In this document: positions 1-10,505 of the stretch, one piece after another
Layout of the letters: each line of letters opens with the position of its first letter
How positions within the stretch are numbered: position 1 is the stretch's first letter
Assembly (NCBI GenBank): GCA_000320545.1
Contig: ADNK01000269.1
Location: 1-58,474 of the forward strand
Reading direction: 5' to 3'
From: Bigelowiella natans CCMP2755
Lineage: Eukaryota > Cercozoa > Chlorarachniophyceae
DNA length: 58,474 nucleotides
Program-made: the position numbers and the translations under genes
The notes under the pieces: generated by a model
What the model was told of the DNA's origin: nothing
The model's input: only the letters and a program-made list of their open reading frames with translations
Database searches by the model: none

Positions 1-565
1 GGCGCATTTTTTTCACACCAGGACAGCTGCATCTGTGTTTCGCATCGCAGACTCAGCTCACATCAAGTTCCCTCATCGATGTTCCCATCGCAAGAGAACA
101 ATGATTGACAACTCATCAATGTCTAGACGTTCCCATCGTGAGGACGACCATGCCAGCTGCAGCCAGCTAGCCAGCTAGCCAGTACGACTGACACGCTGGC
201 ACGTGAAAAGACTTGAACCTTTTGAATGAGGCCACAAACACCACTTGACAAACACAAGCTGTCGCTGTTTCCTTTGCGGAAGCGTGCTGGCATGGGAGTC
301 TGACACCACCCGAACTGAACTAGCAAACACTTGCTAGCTTGAAGTGCAAAATTGGATTTGGGATTTGCTCCCAAATCCGATGCAACACTGGAACAGCTGG
401 AATCAACACGCATCACTGATCAGCAACGAACAAACTCAGACGTTGCCACTTGAACTGCCAGACTGACTGACAGGGTGCGATGCATCACTGGAGTTGACAA
501 CGTGCCTTGACTTCTCACATTCACAGGGTCTGTTTTCAGAGTGCAAAACACGTTGCACCAGTTGC
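1..565. other. Intergenic flank of retrotransposon E1
   Basis: No gene is supported here. The stretch is made of imperfect short words (for example ttcccatcg at two places near 80 and 130, and agccagctagcc around 155-180) and resembles the spacer blocks at 12.0-12.7, 31.9-32.7 and 40.6-41.4 kb. Short open frames on both strands look like chance frames in this composition. Confidence 0.6.
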
Positions 566-890
566 TGTTGCGCGTAAGGTGTTCACAGGCCGAGGCGCTA
601 CGTGCACAAGTAGGCAGGGGGGGGGAAGGCACGTTTGCTTCCTTTTGAAGAGTTATGTTCATTTTTATTAAAGATTATATTTTTATTAAATCGTGCACTG
701 CGTAATCATTCGCGAAGCTTTCGCGAATGCCGCCGCACGTGGGGCAGCACACTTCCGGTGTGCTGCCATGAGTCCCGCCGGAACCCACGTGCCTATACTG
801 TATTAATATCTACGTTATCTATATTCTATATCCGCGACAACCCCTTTGTTGTCGCACGTGACTTGTGCTCGCGTAGTAGTACGCACTACA
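566..890 (-). repeat. 3-prime LTR of E1
   Basis: A 325-bp terminal repeat bounded by tgttgcgcg and cgcactaca in plus-strand reading. It matches 5955-6286, 34856-35181 and 40246-40571. It contains the same strong hairpins as the E2 LTRs, such as a perfect stem around cattcgcgaa near 708-730. Confidence 0.92.
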
Positions 891-941
891 CCTCCCCCAA
901 GTCACGTTGCTCCTTCCTTCCTTCCTTATTCCCTTAGACCT

Positions 942-3900
942 TTATCGCTTTCGGAACTTCACCAACCACCAGGTAATAGATTCCTCTCTAACCTTATCTC
1001 CTTTGTCGCTTACCCAGAACTCACCTTCGTCCTTAGGTTCGTGTCCATACCAGCCCTCTGCATCAAGGTCCCCCAGGACCTTATACCAGTGCTCAAAGGG
1101 TAAGTCGGGAACAGCTAGGTAGAGTAGCTGATATTTTCCGTCCTTTATTTTCATAGCTACCCTCTCCATATTTCGTAATCCAGGGTAGCCTAGATAGACA
1201 ATCTTCATGCGCCAATCGTCGTTCACCCTGACCTTATTGTTTCCATATTCCACATCGAACTTAGGTCGGGGTCCTAAACAAGGCATGGCTCGCTCCCACA
1301 CAGTAGGGTTTACTTTAACATCCTCTAGGAGCTTCTCACCGATATCATAATTCTTTAGGTGACTGATGTGGCGCAAGGTGACCCTGTTCCCATCATAGAT
1401 GTAGTACTGCTTCCTCCCCTTCCTCTCGGTAACCTTTGCAACGCCACCCCAGAAGGGGTCTTGTTTATTTCTCGATCTCAGATTTACCTTGGCCCTAACA
1501 TACTGTCCTTCCTTTAGAACTCGGCCATCGTACGGGACCTTCTCGTCTTCGCTCTCGGTATCGTCGTCGTTGTCGTCGCCTTCTTCCCTCTCCTTATCCT
1601 TGATACCTCCCCCAGACGTGAAGGTGTCGTTTACTAACCCTTGTATCTTGTCTGGTGTGGTGCTATTTATCCTGCTTAGGTTGGCCAAGGTGCGGTGGAG
1701 TCGCTCTACCTTGGAGTTGGACTGGGCATAGTATACAGGTGAGGCATCAATATTAGGGTGTGGTAGCTGTAGAAGAGAGGTCTCATTATCCACATGTAAT
1801 TTCTTTGGTATCTTGTTTATGCTAACTTCATCAGGGATAGCCTGGAGCTCAGACTCCCAGGTACGGTAGCAGTTAGTAAGCCTCTGCTTATATAAGCCTT
1901 TGTTCTTCTTAGCAACGTTGACCTTGATAATCTTTTTAACCCAGCACTTTCCAGTGGCCACATCAACGAAGGTAAGGTAGTGATAGCCATCGTACTTATA
2001 AACATCAATTTGCACGATATCTAAGAAGTTCCTTGCTTTGATTTTCTTAGATGCACGGCTCTTGCTGGACTCCTTGGTGGCGACACCTGCCGCTTCAAGC
2101 TGGAGCACCTGCAGCCACGCAGGTATGTCCTTATCTCTTTTAGCTTGTAGGGCCAGTAGTAATGGTAGAGTAGAGCAGTGATATGGTTTTCTCCTACGTG
2201 TGCAGGTCCATGGGCGGTAAAGAGAAGGGCTCCCCTGGTCCGCCGTGGCACGTAGGTACGCCTAACATTATTAGTGTATACATATATCCTATCACTAAGT
2301 ACCTCATGCTTGTGTTTGTATTTATCCAGGTGTTCTTGAAGGTGCTGGAGCTCCTCTGGCTCAGGCAGGAAGTCGCCGTCCTCGAAGGTAATCGCGTTAA
2401 CCATAGGGGTGACCTGGGTAGGGACTTTCTTTTCGAACAGCCTGCTGAAATAGTCAGCAAGCTGCTTGTCTCCTGGTGCGTAGACCACTGTCCTCTTGTC
2501 CCTAAACTCTTCCGTGTCCGCCCTCATAGCTGCATACTCATCGTTAGGCGCTTCGAGCTTGCGGTCGATGCCTAGGAGGGGCTTGTGGTCAGTCATTAAG
2601 GTGAAGCTGGGCACCGACAGCAGGTAGTATCTTAGTTTCCTCTGCGCCTCAGTCATGGCTTTATACTCTCCTTTTGTAGGGCTGTATTTGGCCTCAGCTG
2701 CTGTACAGGCCCTGCCCCACACCCGTATGATCTGCTGGTCTTGGGTAAGTACAGCAGCCATACCTAGCTTAGACCAGTCTGTCCATAGGGTAGCTGGTCT
2801 AGTAGTGTCTAGCTTAGCATTCAATAGGGTGTTGCTGCATAACTTTATTAGGTTATCGAAGTGGGCATCAAGGCCAGCCTTGGCCCACACCTTAGCGAAG
2901 CTGAGGCCTACAGAGTTCTCCTTCCGGTAAGCAGTAGTAAAAGCAGCTGCAGTCCTAGCGTAGGTAGGGGAGAACCTACGTAGTATCCAAGCTGCAGTCT
3001 GCAAGAATGACTTTAACTCCTTTGCATTCTTAGGTTTAGGGGCTTGCTGTAGTGCTGCTACTTTCTCGGGGTTTGGGGTGATGCGGCCTTGCTCCAGGTA
3101 ATATCCACACCACTTGATTCTTGTAGCTAGGAATGTACACTTCTGCAGTCTAATGGTAAAACCGAAGTGTGCAAACCTAATAAATATATTTTCCAGGAGG
3201 AAGATCTGAGCGACGACTGTGTTGGTACATATTATGTCATCATCCACATACACAAACACAAACACCCACAACACAGACGCCATCCCATCATGTGTGTATG
3301 CCCTGTAGTTCTGACTACTGAACGCATCCCCTGATGTGCTTAGGCCGTAAGGGAATACGACGAAGTGCCACTTCCTGTGCCTGCTGGAGAACGCGGTAAT
3401 GGGGCGGGAGGTTTTGTGGATGGGTGTCTGCATGTGTGATTCATTTTTATCTAGGGAAGAGTAGTATTTGTATCCTATGACGTGTTCAATGACGTCATCT
3501 ATCCTTGGTGTAGGTGTCTGGATCCTCTTTATTACTCGGTTGTGGCGGATGAAGTTGTGCGCCAGGCGGAAGAAAGGGTAAGTAGGTTTCTTAGCTAGCA
3601 CATGTCTCACGTTCCATGGTGAGTTGCTTGGCTCCATCTTCCCTTCCTTTGCCCATTCATTGATCTGCCACTCTATCTTTTCCCAGTCCGCTTCCGGTCG
3701 CCTATGTTCTGGGTCATTGATGATGCACTCTTCGTATCCCTCCTTTAGCTCGATCTTTACTGGGGTAAGTTTGCTGGAGGGCTTCGTCGTCGGCTTGGTA
3801 ATGTCAGAGTACTTCTCGTTTAATATTTTATTAATGTACTTTTTGCCTTTGTCGATATCCCAATCATCAGCTGGGGGGGTCTTGTCCAGTAGCTCCGTTA

Positions 3901-5915
3901 TCTGTCGGATGGTCTTGCCGGGGTTCTTCTTCCGTAGCTCGGTAGGTGTAGGTAGCTTGTTGTCCGCTAGGTCCATAAACTCTAACGCATTAACGCTTGA
4001 CTCAGAGGTCCACTCGTCAAGCCGTATCATGTTCTGGCTGATGGTCCTGCCTGACTTCTTTGGTAACTTAGCATAGTATATCTTGTGATTGTAGAATGAT
4101 ATGATCCCCCCTAATTTTTCTAGGGCATCCTGTCCGAGGAGTAGTTCCATGGATAAAGTCATGGCTACTCGGGTCTTGATTTGGGTCTCCGCGTCGCTGC
4201 CAGGTATCTGTAGCTTTAGCATTAGCTCACCGACGGTCTTCATAGAAGAGCTTCCGTCTGCTTGAGCATATTTACGTTCTTTCTTAGTCACTTGATCCAA
4301 TAGTCCTAACCTTCTTACTGTGCTTAGGCTTATGAAGGACTTCGGCATGCTGCCACTATCCCAAAGGGCAGGTAGTTTCTTGTAGTCTCCGTAGCTGTCT
4401 TTAACTTTAACCTTGGTCATAGCAACTTTGATAGTCCTGTTAGCGTCTTCGTCATTAATGTTGCATACTCCTAAGTTCTTTATGTCGTCTAGGGTCATGG
4501 GCTTGTCTTGGTCCTGCGTTGCTGGTACTGCTGTCTTCGTCGGCGCCTGCTTAAGGTGATCTAATATTCCGTTTATCTGCTGCTGTATAGCATTGATACT
4601 GTTCTGCTTCTTGTTCTTATATTTATTGTTCTTCCCGTTGTTGCTGCCTTGCCATTTGCTGTTGTTATATCCTTGTCCTCTGCCTTTCTTTCTCTTTAAC
4701 TTCTCGTAGTGTTCGTTGAGCTGCCTGATCGTCATCCTGGGTCGTCCTTCTTTCCTGTCTCTGCAGTCTTTAGCGGTGTGTTTCCCTTTACGTGAGCAGT
4801 ATCCGCAACGTCGGTTACCTTCCCTGTCCTTGTACCAGTCTCGCTGCGGCTTAATAGCGTTAATGTTTCCTATGCCAGGTACCTTAGGGCTGGTAAACTT
4901 GCGGTCCTGCTCCTGCTCGCGTAGGGATATAGCCCGCACTGCTGCCTCCATCGTGGTGTAGCCTTTCTCCGTAACGTAAGTGGATTCCTTTATCTTTAAC
5001 TTGAACTCTTCAAACCTTGCCTGATCATCACCTGTGTTGTAATTAAAATCATGTAGTTCGTCGATCATATCCTGGAAGCGCGTGGCAAAGTCTCTAACAG
5101 GTTCTCTCTCATGCTGCATCATTGCTCTGTATTTTCTAATAGCCTGGGGTAGGGAGTTAGCATCCTGTTCATTTACTAAAAGCCTTCATTATCGCCTCAA
5201 CGTCTCGTAGCCCACTAACTGTAGTGTGTATTTTCTCCAGCTGCCTGATCCGGGTCCTGCCTGTCTCGTAAAGGTCCATGGCTTGCTTTATTATAGCTAG
5301 CCATTTGAGCTTGTCGTTTTCGGTGGGGTTAGGGGTAAAGTCGCAGAGTATACTCCTAGCGTTCTTCCACCACCTCCTTGCCTCACCTCTTTTCCCGTTG
5401 TATTTCGTTGTCATAACCGGTGCTGTTTTAACAGACATGAACTGGGTGTTCCGCTGTACCGGCTGCTGCTGCTTGACGGTGCTCTGGGTCGTCCCCCGCG
5501 AGGCGCCCAGACCCCCGTCGTTCCTAAACAAAGCTGCCCACTCTGGAGGTAAGTCTGCTTCGTAATCCATGATGTCCTGCATGATAGCTGCCCAAACATC
5601 ATGTGTCTGATACTTGTATTCTATCGATACTTTCAGTTTGGCGTAGTTGCTCGCCCTGGGTCGCAAGGCTCGTAATGCCATTACGACCTTCTTGCTTTCG
5701 GCGGCCACGTCCTCGTCGTCCGCCTCGTAGAAGTTCTCCAGTGCCTCTGCTGCTGCATCTGCTTTCTTAATCCCGGGTGCTGGTCCCGGCGGTGCCTGTG
5801 GAGGTGTTCCTCCTCCTTCCTTAGCGTCCGTATCGCCCTTCCTTTCCTGTTTCTGCTCGTGCCCTTGCACGGCCTGCGAGCCAAAGTCCTGCTGTTCTTC
5901 TAGCTGCTGTAACAT
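942..5915 (-). pseudogene. gag-pol polyprotein of E1, frameshifted
   Basis: This corresponds to the single long frame of E2 but is broken into three pieces: 5169-5915 (gag part, 248 aa), 2021-5122 (zinc knuckle, protease, RT, RNase H, integrase start) and 942-2108 (integrase core and C-terminus). The first break is one extra A next to the codon for residue 246 or so. The second is one missing G just after the integrase C-x-C motif. About seven amino-acid replacements separate it from E2 (for example Y to H in the RT motif ESYMQ and I to T in GLSISG). YVDD is intact. With both indels the copy should not make a full polyprotein. Programmed frameshifting is unlikely because E2 encodes everything in one frame. 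Confidence 0.88.
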
Positions 5916-5954
5916 TGTTAGTCAAATCGTTTCCCGTGTGTGGAAGCCAAAGGT

Positions 5955-6286
5955 TGTTGCGCGCAAGGTGTTCACAGGCCGAGGCGCTACGTGCACAAGT
6001 AGGCAGGGGGGGGGGAAGGCACGTTTGCTTCCTTTTGAAGAGTTATGTTCATTTTTTTTTTTTTTAAAGATCATATTTTTATCAAATCGTGCACTGCGTA
6101 ATCATTCGCGAAGCTTTCGCGAATGCCGCCGCACGTGGGGCAGCACACTTCCGGTGTGCTGCCATGAGTCCCGCCGGAACCCACGTGCCTATACTGTATT
6201 AATATCTACGTTATCTGTATTCTATATCCGCGACAACCCCTTTGTTGTCGCACGTGACTTGTGCTCGCGTAGTAGTACGCGCTACA
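5955..6286 (-). repeat. 5-prime LTR of E1
   Basis: A 332-bp copy of the LTR. It differs from the other E1 LTR by a longer poly-T run (around 6052-6065), one or two more G in the poly-G run near 6006, and isolated substitutions (gcgcgc/gcgcgt, ctgta/ctata, gcgct/gcact). The divergence between the two E1 LTRs contrasts with the identical LTR pair of E2. Confidence 0.92.
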
Positions 6287-6575
6287 GGCACGAATGCAAG
6301 CGCGGGGATGGACTTGTAGTTTTTGTGCGATGCAATGTGACGCAATCTAGCGATGCACGTTCGTTAGCATGACACGTAAACCATTATGTGTGTAAAAACA
6401 GACCAAAGTATGTACTACACGCGCATTACATAGCAAGTATTGCCGTATGCATGTGTTTCCGACTATGTACAAAATACAAAATGCAACGCCTCAGACGGCA
6501 CACAGCGAGCTTCCCTTTATAGCTCCCTAGCTCACACAACGAAAGGGAATATATTCACCCTGTTCAATGTAATCC
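6287..6575. other. Intergenic, right flank of E1
   Basis: A short spacer between E1 and the U1-C stop codon. I see no coding signal. It probably holds the 3-prime end signals of U1-C, but I cannot point to a specific poly(A) site. Confidence 0.5.
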
Positions 6576-7121
6576 TCATCTCGACATTTTGATGTCTGGT
6601 TGCTTTGGCGGGGGGCCCTTTTGTTCCATCTGCTGCCGTTGTTGAGGTGGATAAGGAGGTGGTGGCCCCCCCCTTCCCCTTCCCATGTATGGGGGAGGCG
6701 CCATTGGCATCATAGGAGGAGGCATAAATGGCCCTCTTGGAGGCATAAACGGGGGTCTCATGAAAGGGGGAGGCATACGAGGAACTCCCGGAAGGCCCAT
6801 AGGAGGAGCCATGGAAGGAGCGCCAGTCGATGACGTCAAGAATTCGGAATAGTCTTGAATGTTGAGAAAGATACATAGTTAGAACGTGCATGGGCGAATG
6901 AACAACATTCGAATTTATCATTGTTGAAAGATGTGAATAAAATTTTTAACTTTTGAAGGAAATGATTCTCAGCAGTCAAAATAAAATTCTCGATTTTCTA
7001 GGTCATGCTTACATTGGCGAACATTCTCCTGGTGCCTTCTTCCATGCATATGCTGTTTTCGGCCCGCTTGAGAATCATGCGTTAGGTAGATGTCACAGTA
7101 ATCGCAATAGAATCGTCCCAT
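6576..7121 (-). CDS. SNRPC: U1 small nuclear ribonucleoprotein C (U1-C)
   Basis: Two exons on the minus strand, 7121-7013 and 6853-6576, separated by a 159-bp intron with gtaagc and tcaag ends. The join gives 128 residues in frame. The protein starts [15 protein letters not shown], continues through a C-x2-C...H-x5-H matrin-type zinc finger ending near HQENVRQYYSEFL, and then has a P/M/G/R-rich tail ([16 protein letters not shown]). This is the standard U1-C layout, slightly shorter than the human 159-residue protein. U1-C stabilises the U1 snRNP contact with the 5-prime splice site in the nucleus. The exon 1 start is the natural ATG directly before the finger. An open frame on the opposite strand at 6953-7174 is only the shadow of exon 1. 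Confidence 0.93.
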
Positions 7122-8066
7122 TTTTTAATGTGCCTGAGATGCGAAGCCTTCTGCGAGCTTTGTATCAGCAATGAAAGAATTCAGCTTTAGTTTCCAAATA
7201 GCTATTAAGGATTTAATCGTTATAAGGTATATGCGACATCGAATACATGTAATTTATTGTTAAAAGTAAGGACATTTCGGAACAGTATGGGTAATACTTA
7301 GGCATGCCGAGGAAGATTTATCACGTCCTAGATTTAATCACGGCAGTCGTAAATTAGTCCCGGTATTATAATTATTGTTATTACCCATGCAGTTCTGAAA
7401 ACTGGAATTCGAAAGAATGTATTGAAACTAAGAATCTCCAAACTCGCTGTTATCCATTCCTTTTAGAAGAGAGAAGGTACGTAGACTACGACTAGATCTA
7501 TTCGTTCTGATTTTGTTCTTCCAAAAAATGAACCTTCCCTTTCTTTCAGACGTTTCTGGGTTTCCCACGAAGTTTTTCGATGTTTTTCTCTTCGGTGCTA
7601 GAAAAAAATTGATAATTTTACTTAATTTTGTGAAATCGGGCTGGAAAGCGAAGGAATAATAGGCTATGATTTTATTTATTCGGTAAAAAATGTCAGACTT
7701 TCAACAGACACAAGAACAAGCCACTGTGTTGATCGAAATCTGACCTCAAACTCCCTGCGTTTATACGACAAAAAATGGACATATCGTGAAATTATTGAAA
7801 AGAACATAGTCCATTCCTTCGCAACACACTATCGGATTCTCCATTTTTAAGATAGATATTGTTCCAAAAACAAACAGATAATTGAAAAATGGGATACAAA
7901 AAGGCTATTGTTGCATTCATTTTATAATTTTATCTCATTTTCCCCCACATTTTGGCTGTGCTGTCAATAAGAATAAATCCGAAACAGGGTATCGTGGGAA
8001 CGGATTACTTTTTAACCGATTGCAATCGCACTGCAGTTGGTATTTTGTCCCCCCCCCCCCTCACCT
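7122..8066. other. Intergenic between divergent U1-C and SIAH-like genes
   Basis: About 0.95 kb of AT-rich DNA. It should contain both promoters because the genes are divergent. A poly-C run lies at 8050-8060 just upstream of the SIAH start. No ORF with family resemblance was seen. Confidence 0.5.
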
Positions 8067-9178
8067 ATGAAACGTAATCTGCATCATCATCGTTTATCGT
8101 ATGGTGATGATGACAAAGAGAACTCGTTAGCTGCGGGGAACAAGAAGGTGGTTTTCACTCGCAAAAAATCAAAAATCCCACAAAGTAGTCCTCCGCCATT
8201 GGAGGATCCAGATCTTGCTTCAAAGTTTGAATGCCCAATCTGCCTACATTGCTACGACCACGTAATTTACGTATGTTCCAATGGACATTCGGTGTGCAAA
8301 ACATGCTATGAGAAGATTGAGCCGAAAAGGTGCCCGTCATGCCGAGTTCCTCTCACCGGAGCAAGGAACCAAGCTCTCGAGGCAGTAGCCAGTCACACAA
8401 TTCTCCCATGCCGTCATAAGGAATACGGATGCGACTTTAAGGTAGAATTTTAGTTACCCATTCGTCTCAGATGAAAGTGATGTATTGGTCTTTGAAGGGC
8501 AGAGGCCTTGCGCGGGCTAATCATAGGAATAGCTGCGTTTTTCGGCCGATAAGATGTCTCTTCCACAGGTATTCTATAATTACGGCAAAGCGATCCCATT
8601 TTTACTCTGAGAAATTTTTCATACAGATGCTATCCACAGTGTAAATGGCACGGTCCTCCGAGTGCTCTCCTAAAACATCTAAATACCCATTGCATGGTGC
8701 GGAAGATCAAACAGGTACGGAAAACAAGCTGATCTAATACTTTCTACTCCATGGCTCAAGTAGATATTTTTGTCCAAAGGATCAGCCATGTGATGTTTAC
8801 TGGAGCTACGAGACAAAGGAAAGATGTTGGCAGCGGGGCAAGGATGCAACCTTTTTTTCCCATGATTACAATCGATTTTACTACATGAGCATCAGTAGAC
8901 GGGGGGAACACTATCATCTGGCTTCGGTATGGCTTCCTACCACAGTAAAGGCCGCGGAGTCGCCAACCCTACAAATGGAAGTCAGTATCCCTCTCGAGGA
9001 TGACGAGTTTGTCACTTACACTCTGAAACCTCCTCGACTGGATCCGAGCTTGATGATGGATGGTAATGTGAAGCGGCTCATCGACCAGGGGAAAAGTTTC
9101 ATCATTCCCATCAAAAAGTGGAGGTACCCGCATCCCATTTTCTCTGAAGCATGGCTGCTATATCTCGACTATGGATAA
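8067..9178 (+). CDS. SIAH/SINA-type RING E3 ubiquitin ligase
   Basis: Four exons model in frame: 8067-8441, 8498-8568, 8627-8714, 8780-9178 (introns 56, 58 and 65 bp), giving 310 residues. Residues 56-92 form a C3HC4-like RING of the SIAH kind (CPICLHCYDHVIYVCSNGH then CKTC and CPSC). The next zinc-binding region follows the SIAH pattern, with YGCDFK, then C-x-FRP and CKWHG, H-x3-H-x-C. The last exon would be the substrate-binding fold (EDDEFVTYTLKPPRL and WRYPHPIFSEAW) but is diverged. Family members ubiquitinate targets with an E2 enzyme. Exon 2 was chosen for the C-x-FRP motif; its acceptor at 8497 is less certain because another AG at 8470 also keeps frame. The ATG at 8067 is the first in frame. 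Confidence 0.85.
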
Positions 9179-10505
9179 TGTGTGATGTATGTGACTTTCC
9201 ACCCTCACAAAATCTTGACTGATTGACTCATGTGCAGGAGTCAATGGATAGAAGACCGTAATAAGTACTACTTCAAAATATCCGCCCGATGGAAGCAATG
9301 TTCATGATAAAGCTAAAAACCTCACTTTAGAAAGGGGAAAATAAGTATAACCTTCCTAGCAACCATTTATACTGCTTAGTTTTAAGTGAATCTTCAGGAT
9401 TAAAATTGAAGCAGCTCGAGTTGTCTGTAGAACGCGAATGAGCCTGAGGTTTAGGTACCCAAGGCCAAACCCGCTAGTTTTACATTGATTACTAAGTTTA
9501 ACATCCTTTATTTCACTTTTCATCGTGGAAATAACGATGGGTGGTGATGTACATCTAGAACTTCACAATGTGCGTTCATTTAGACATTAACACGAACGTG
9601 CAGATGCTCAATCTACATTGAGGCCAGACGCAGTTCTGTAGAGACTGTGTCGAAGCGATTGATCTACACGCATAGCCTAGGTGCACAAGCAACACACAAA
9701 AATACCATTATGAGAGGCAGTACCATCGTTCACATGCGATCCAGACAGAGCCCATTGAGATTGCTACACATGCGACGATGTATAGAGCATGTGTGTTCGC
9801 ACCGCACTAGCGCAGCATGAATAGACAAGCTTAAGTCTAGCTAGAAGTAGCAGTTGGCTTCGTCAATTGCAGCATCACTAGCTAGATCACACGAGCATCC
9901 CTAGATCCGGGCTCGCACGACAGCCCACGCCTCACTCAATAATGCGCTAGTATACTAGATCGAATGATCCGCGTGCGAGTGGATCATTGCGATTATAAGC
10001 TAGCGATAGGTGAGCGCGAGCAGCATGCAGGTGCATGATCGATATATAGAATGCATGCGCAAGCTAGATCTATAGAGATCTAGAAATATCCACGGTATAC
10101 ATGCTAGCACATCTAGATATCTACTAGCTACTACTAGATATATCTAGATATGTGTCATTGACAAAATTTGTTGATATTGATGCAGTTTCGCCCGCGGCTC
10201 ATGATCAATAAGCGCGCGCATTTCTAGATGTTTCTGTGTTTTCTGGTCAGTTTTAGTTTCTTTGCAAGCTAGCAAGCGCATGCGCGTGCGACATGGTAGC
10301 TAGCTAGCTATATATTAGCTCTCTAGCTCTAGAGCTAGTATGTGCGCATGTGCCATGTGCATGGTATCGATGTAGTCATGATATTCAGCTTGAACTCATT
10401 TGTGAATTCCCAACGCAGGCTCGTAACATGCTAGCATGCTAGCATGGCTAGATGGCGTAGCATGCAAACATCGTCTAGCACATATAGAACTAGAGAAGAC
10501 TTTCA
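9179..10505. other. Intergenic; CTAG/GCATGC-rich island
   Basis: No gene seen. From about 9640 to 10450 the DNA is dominated by short self-complementary words (ctag, gctagc, gcatgc, tgcatgca), for example ctagatatctactagctac near 10105. The same odd composition recurs in six other spacers of the window. Confidence 0.65.

Larger units (their letters stand above)
566..6286 (-). mobile_element. Ty3/gypsy-type LTR retrotransposon, copy E1 (damaged)
   Basis: This is a complete element on the minus strand: LTR, gag-pol, LTR. It is a near-identical copy of the element at 34856-40571. Both LTRs have TG...CA ends, and the polypurine tract (reverse complement cctccccc) abuts the LTR at 891. Compared with E2 the coding part carries two single-base indels, near 5170 and 2091, that break the long frame. 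Its two LTRs differ from each other by several substitutions and by homopolymer length (325 versus 332 bp), so this copy is older or recombined. The flanking bases (gttgc on the left, ggcac on the right) do not form a target-site duplication. The element order protease-RT-RNase H-integrase places it with Ty3/gypsy. Confidence 0.93.

Noticed and set aside
942-5915. Programmed frameshifting in E1
   Set aside because: The intact copy E2 encodes all domains in one frame, and the two indels in E1 are of opposite sign at unrelated sites.
6953-7174. 73-codon plus-strand frame
   Set aside because: It is the exact antisense of U1-C exon 1, whose zinc finger is unmistakable.
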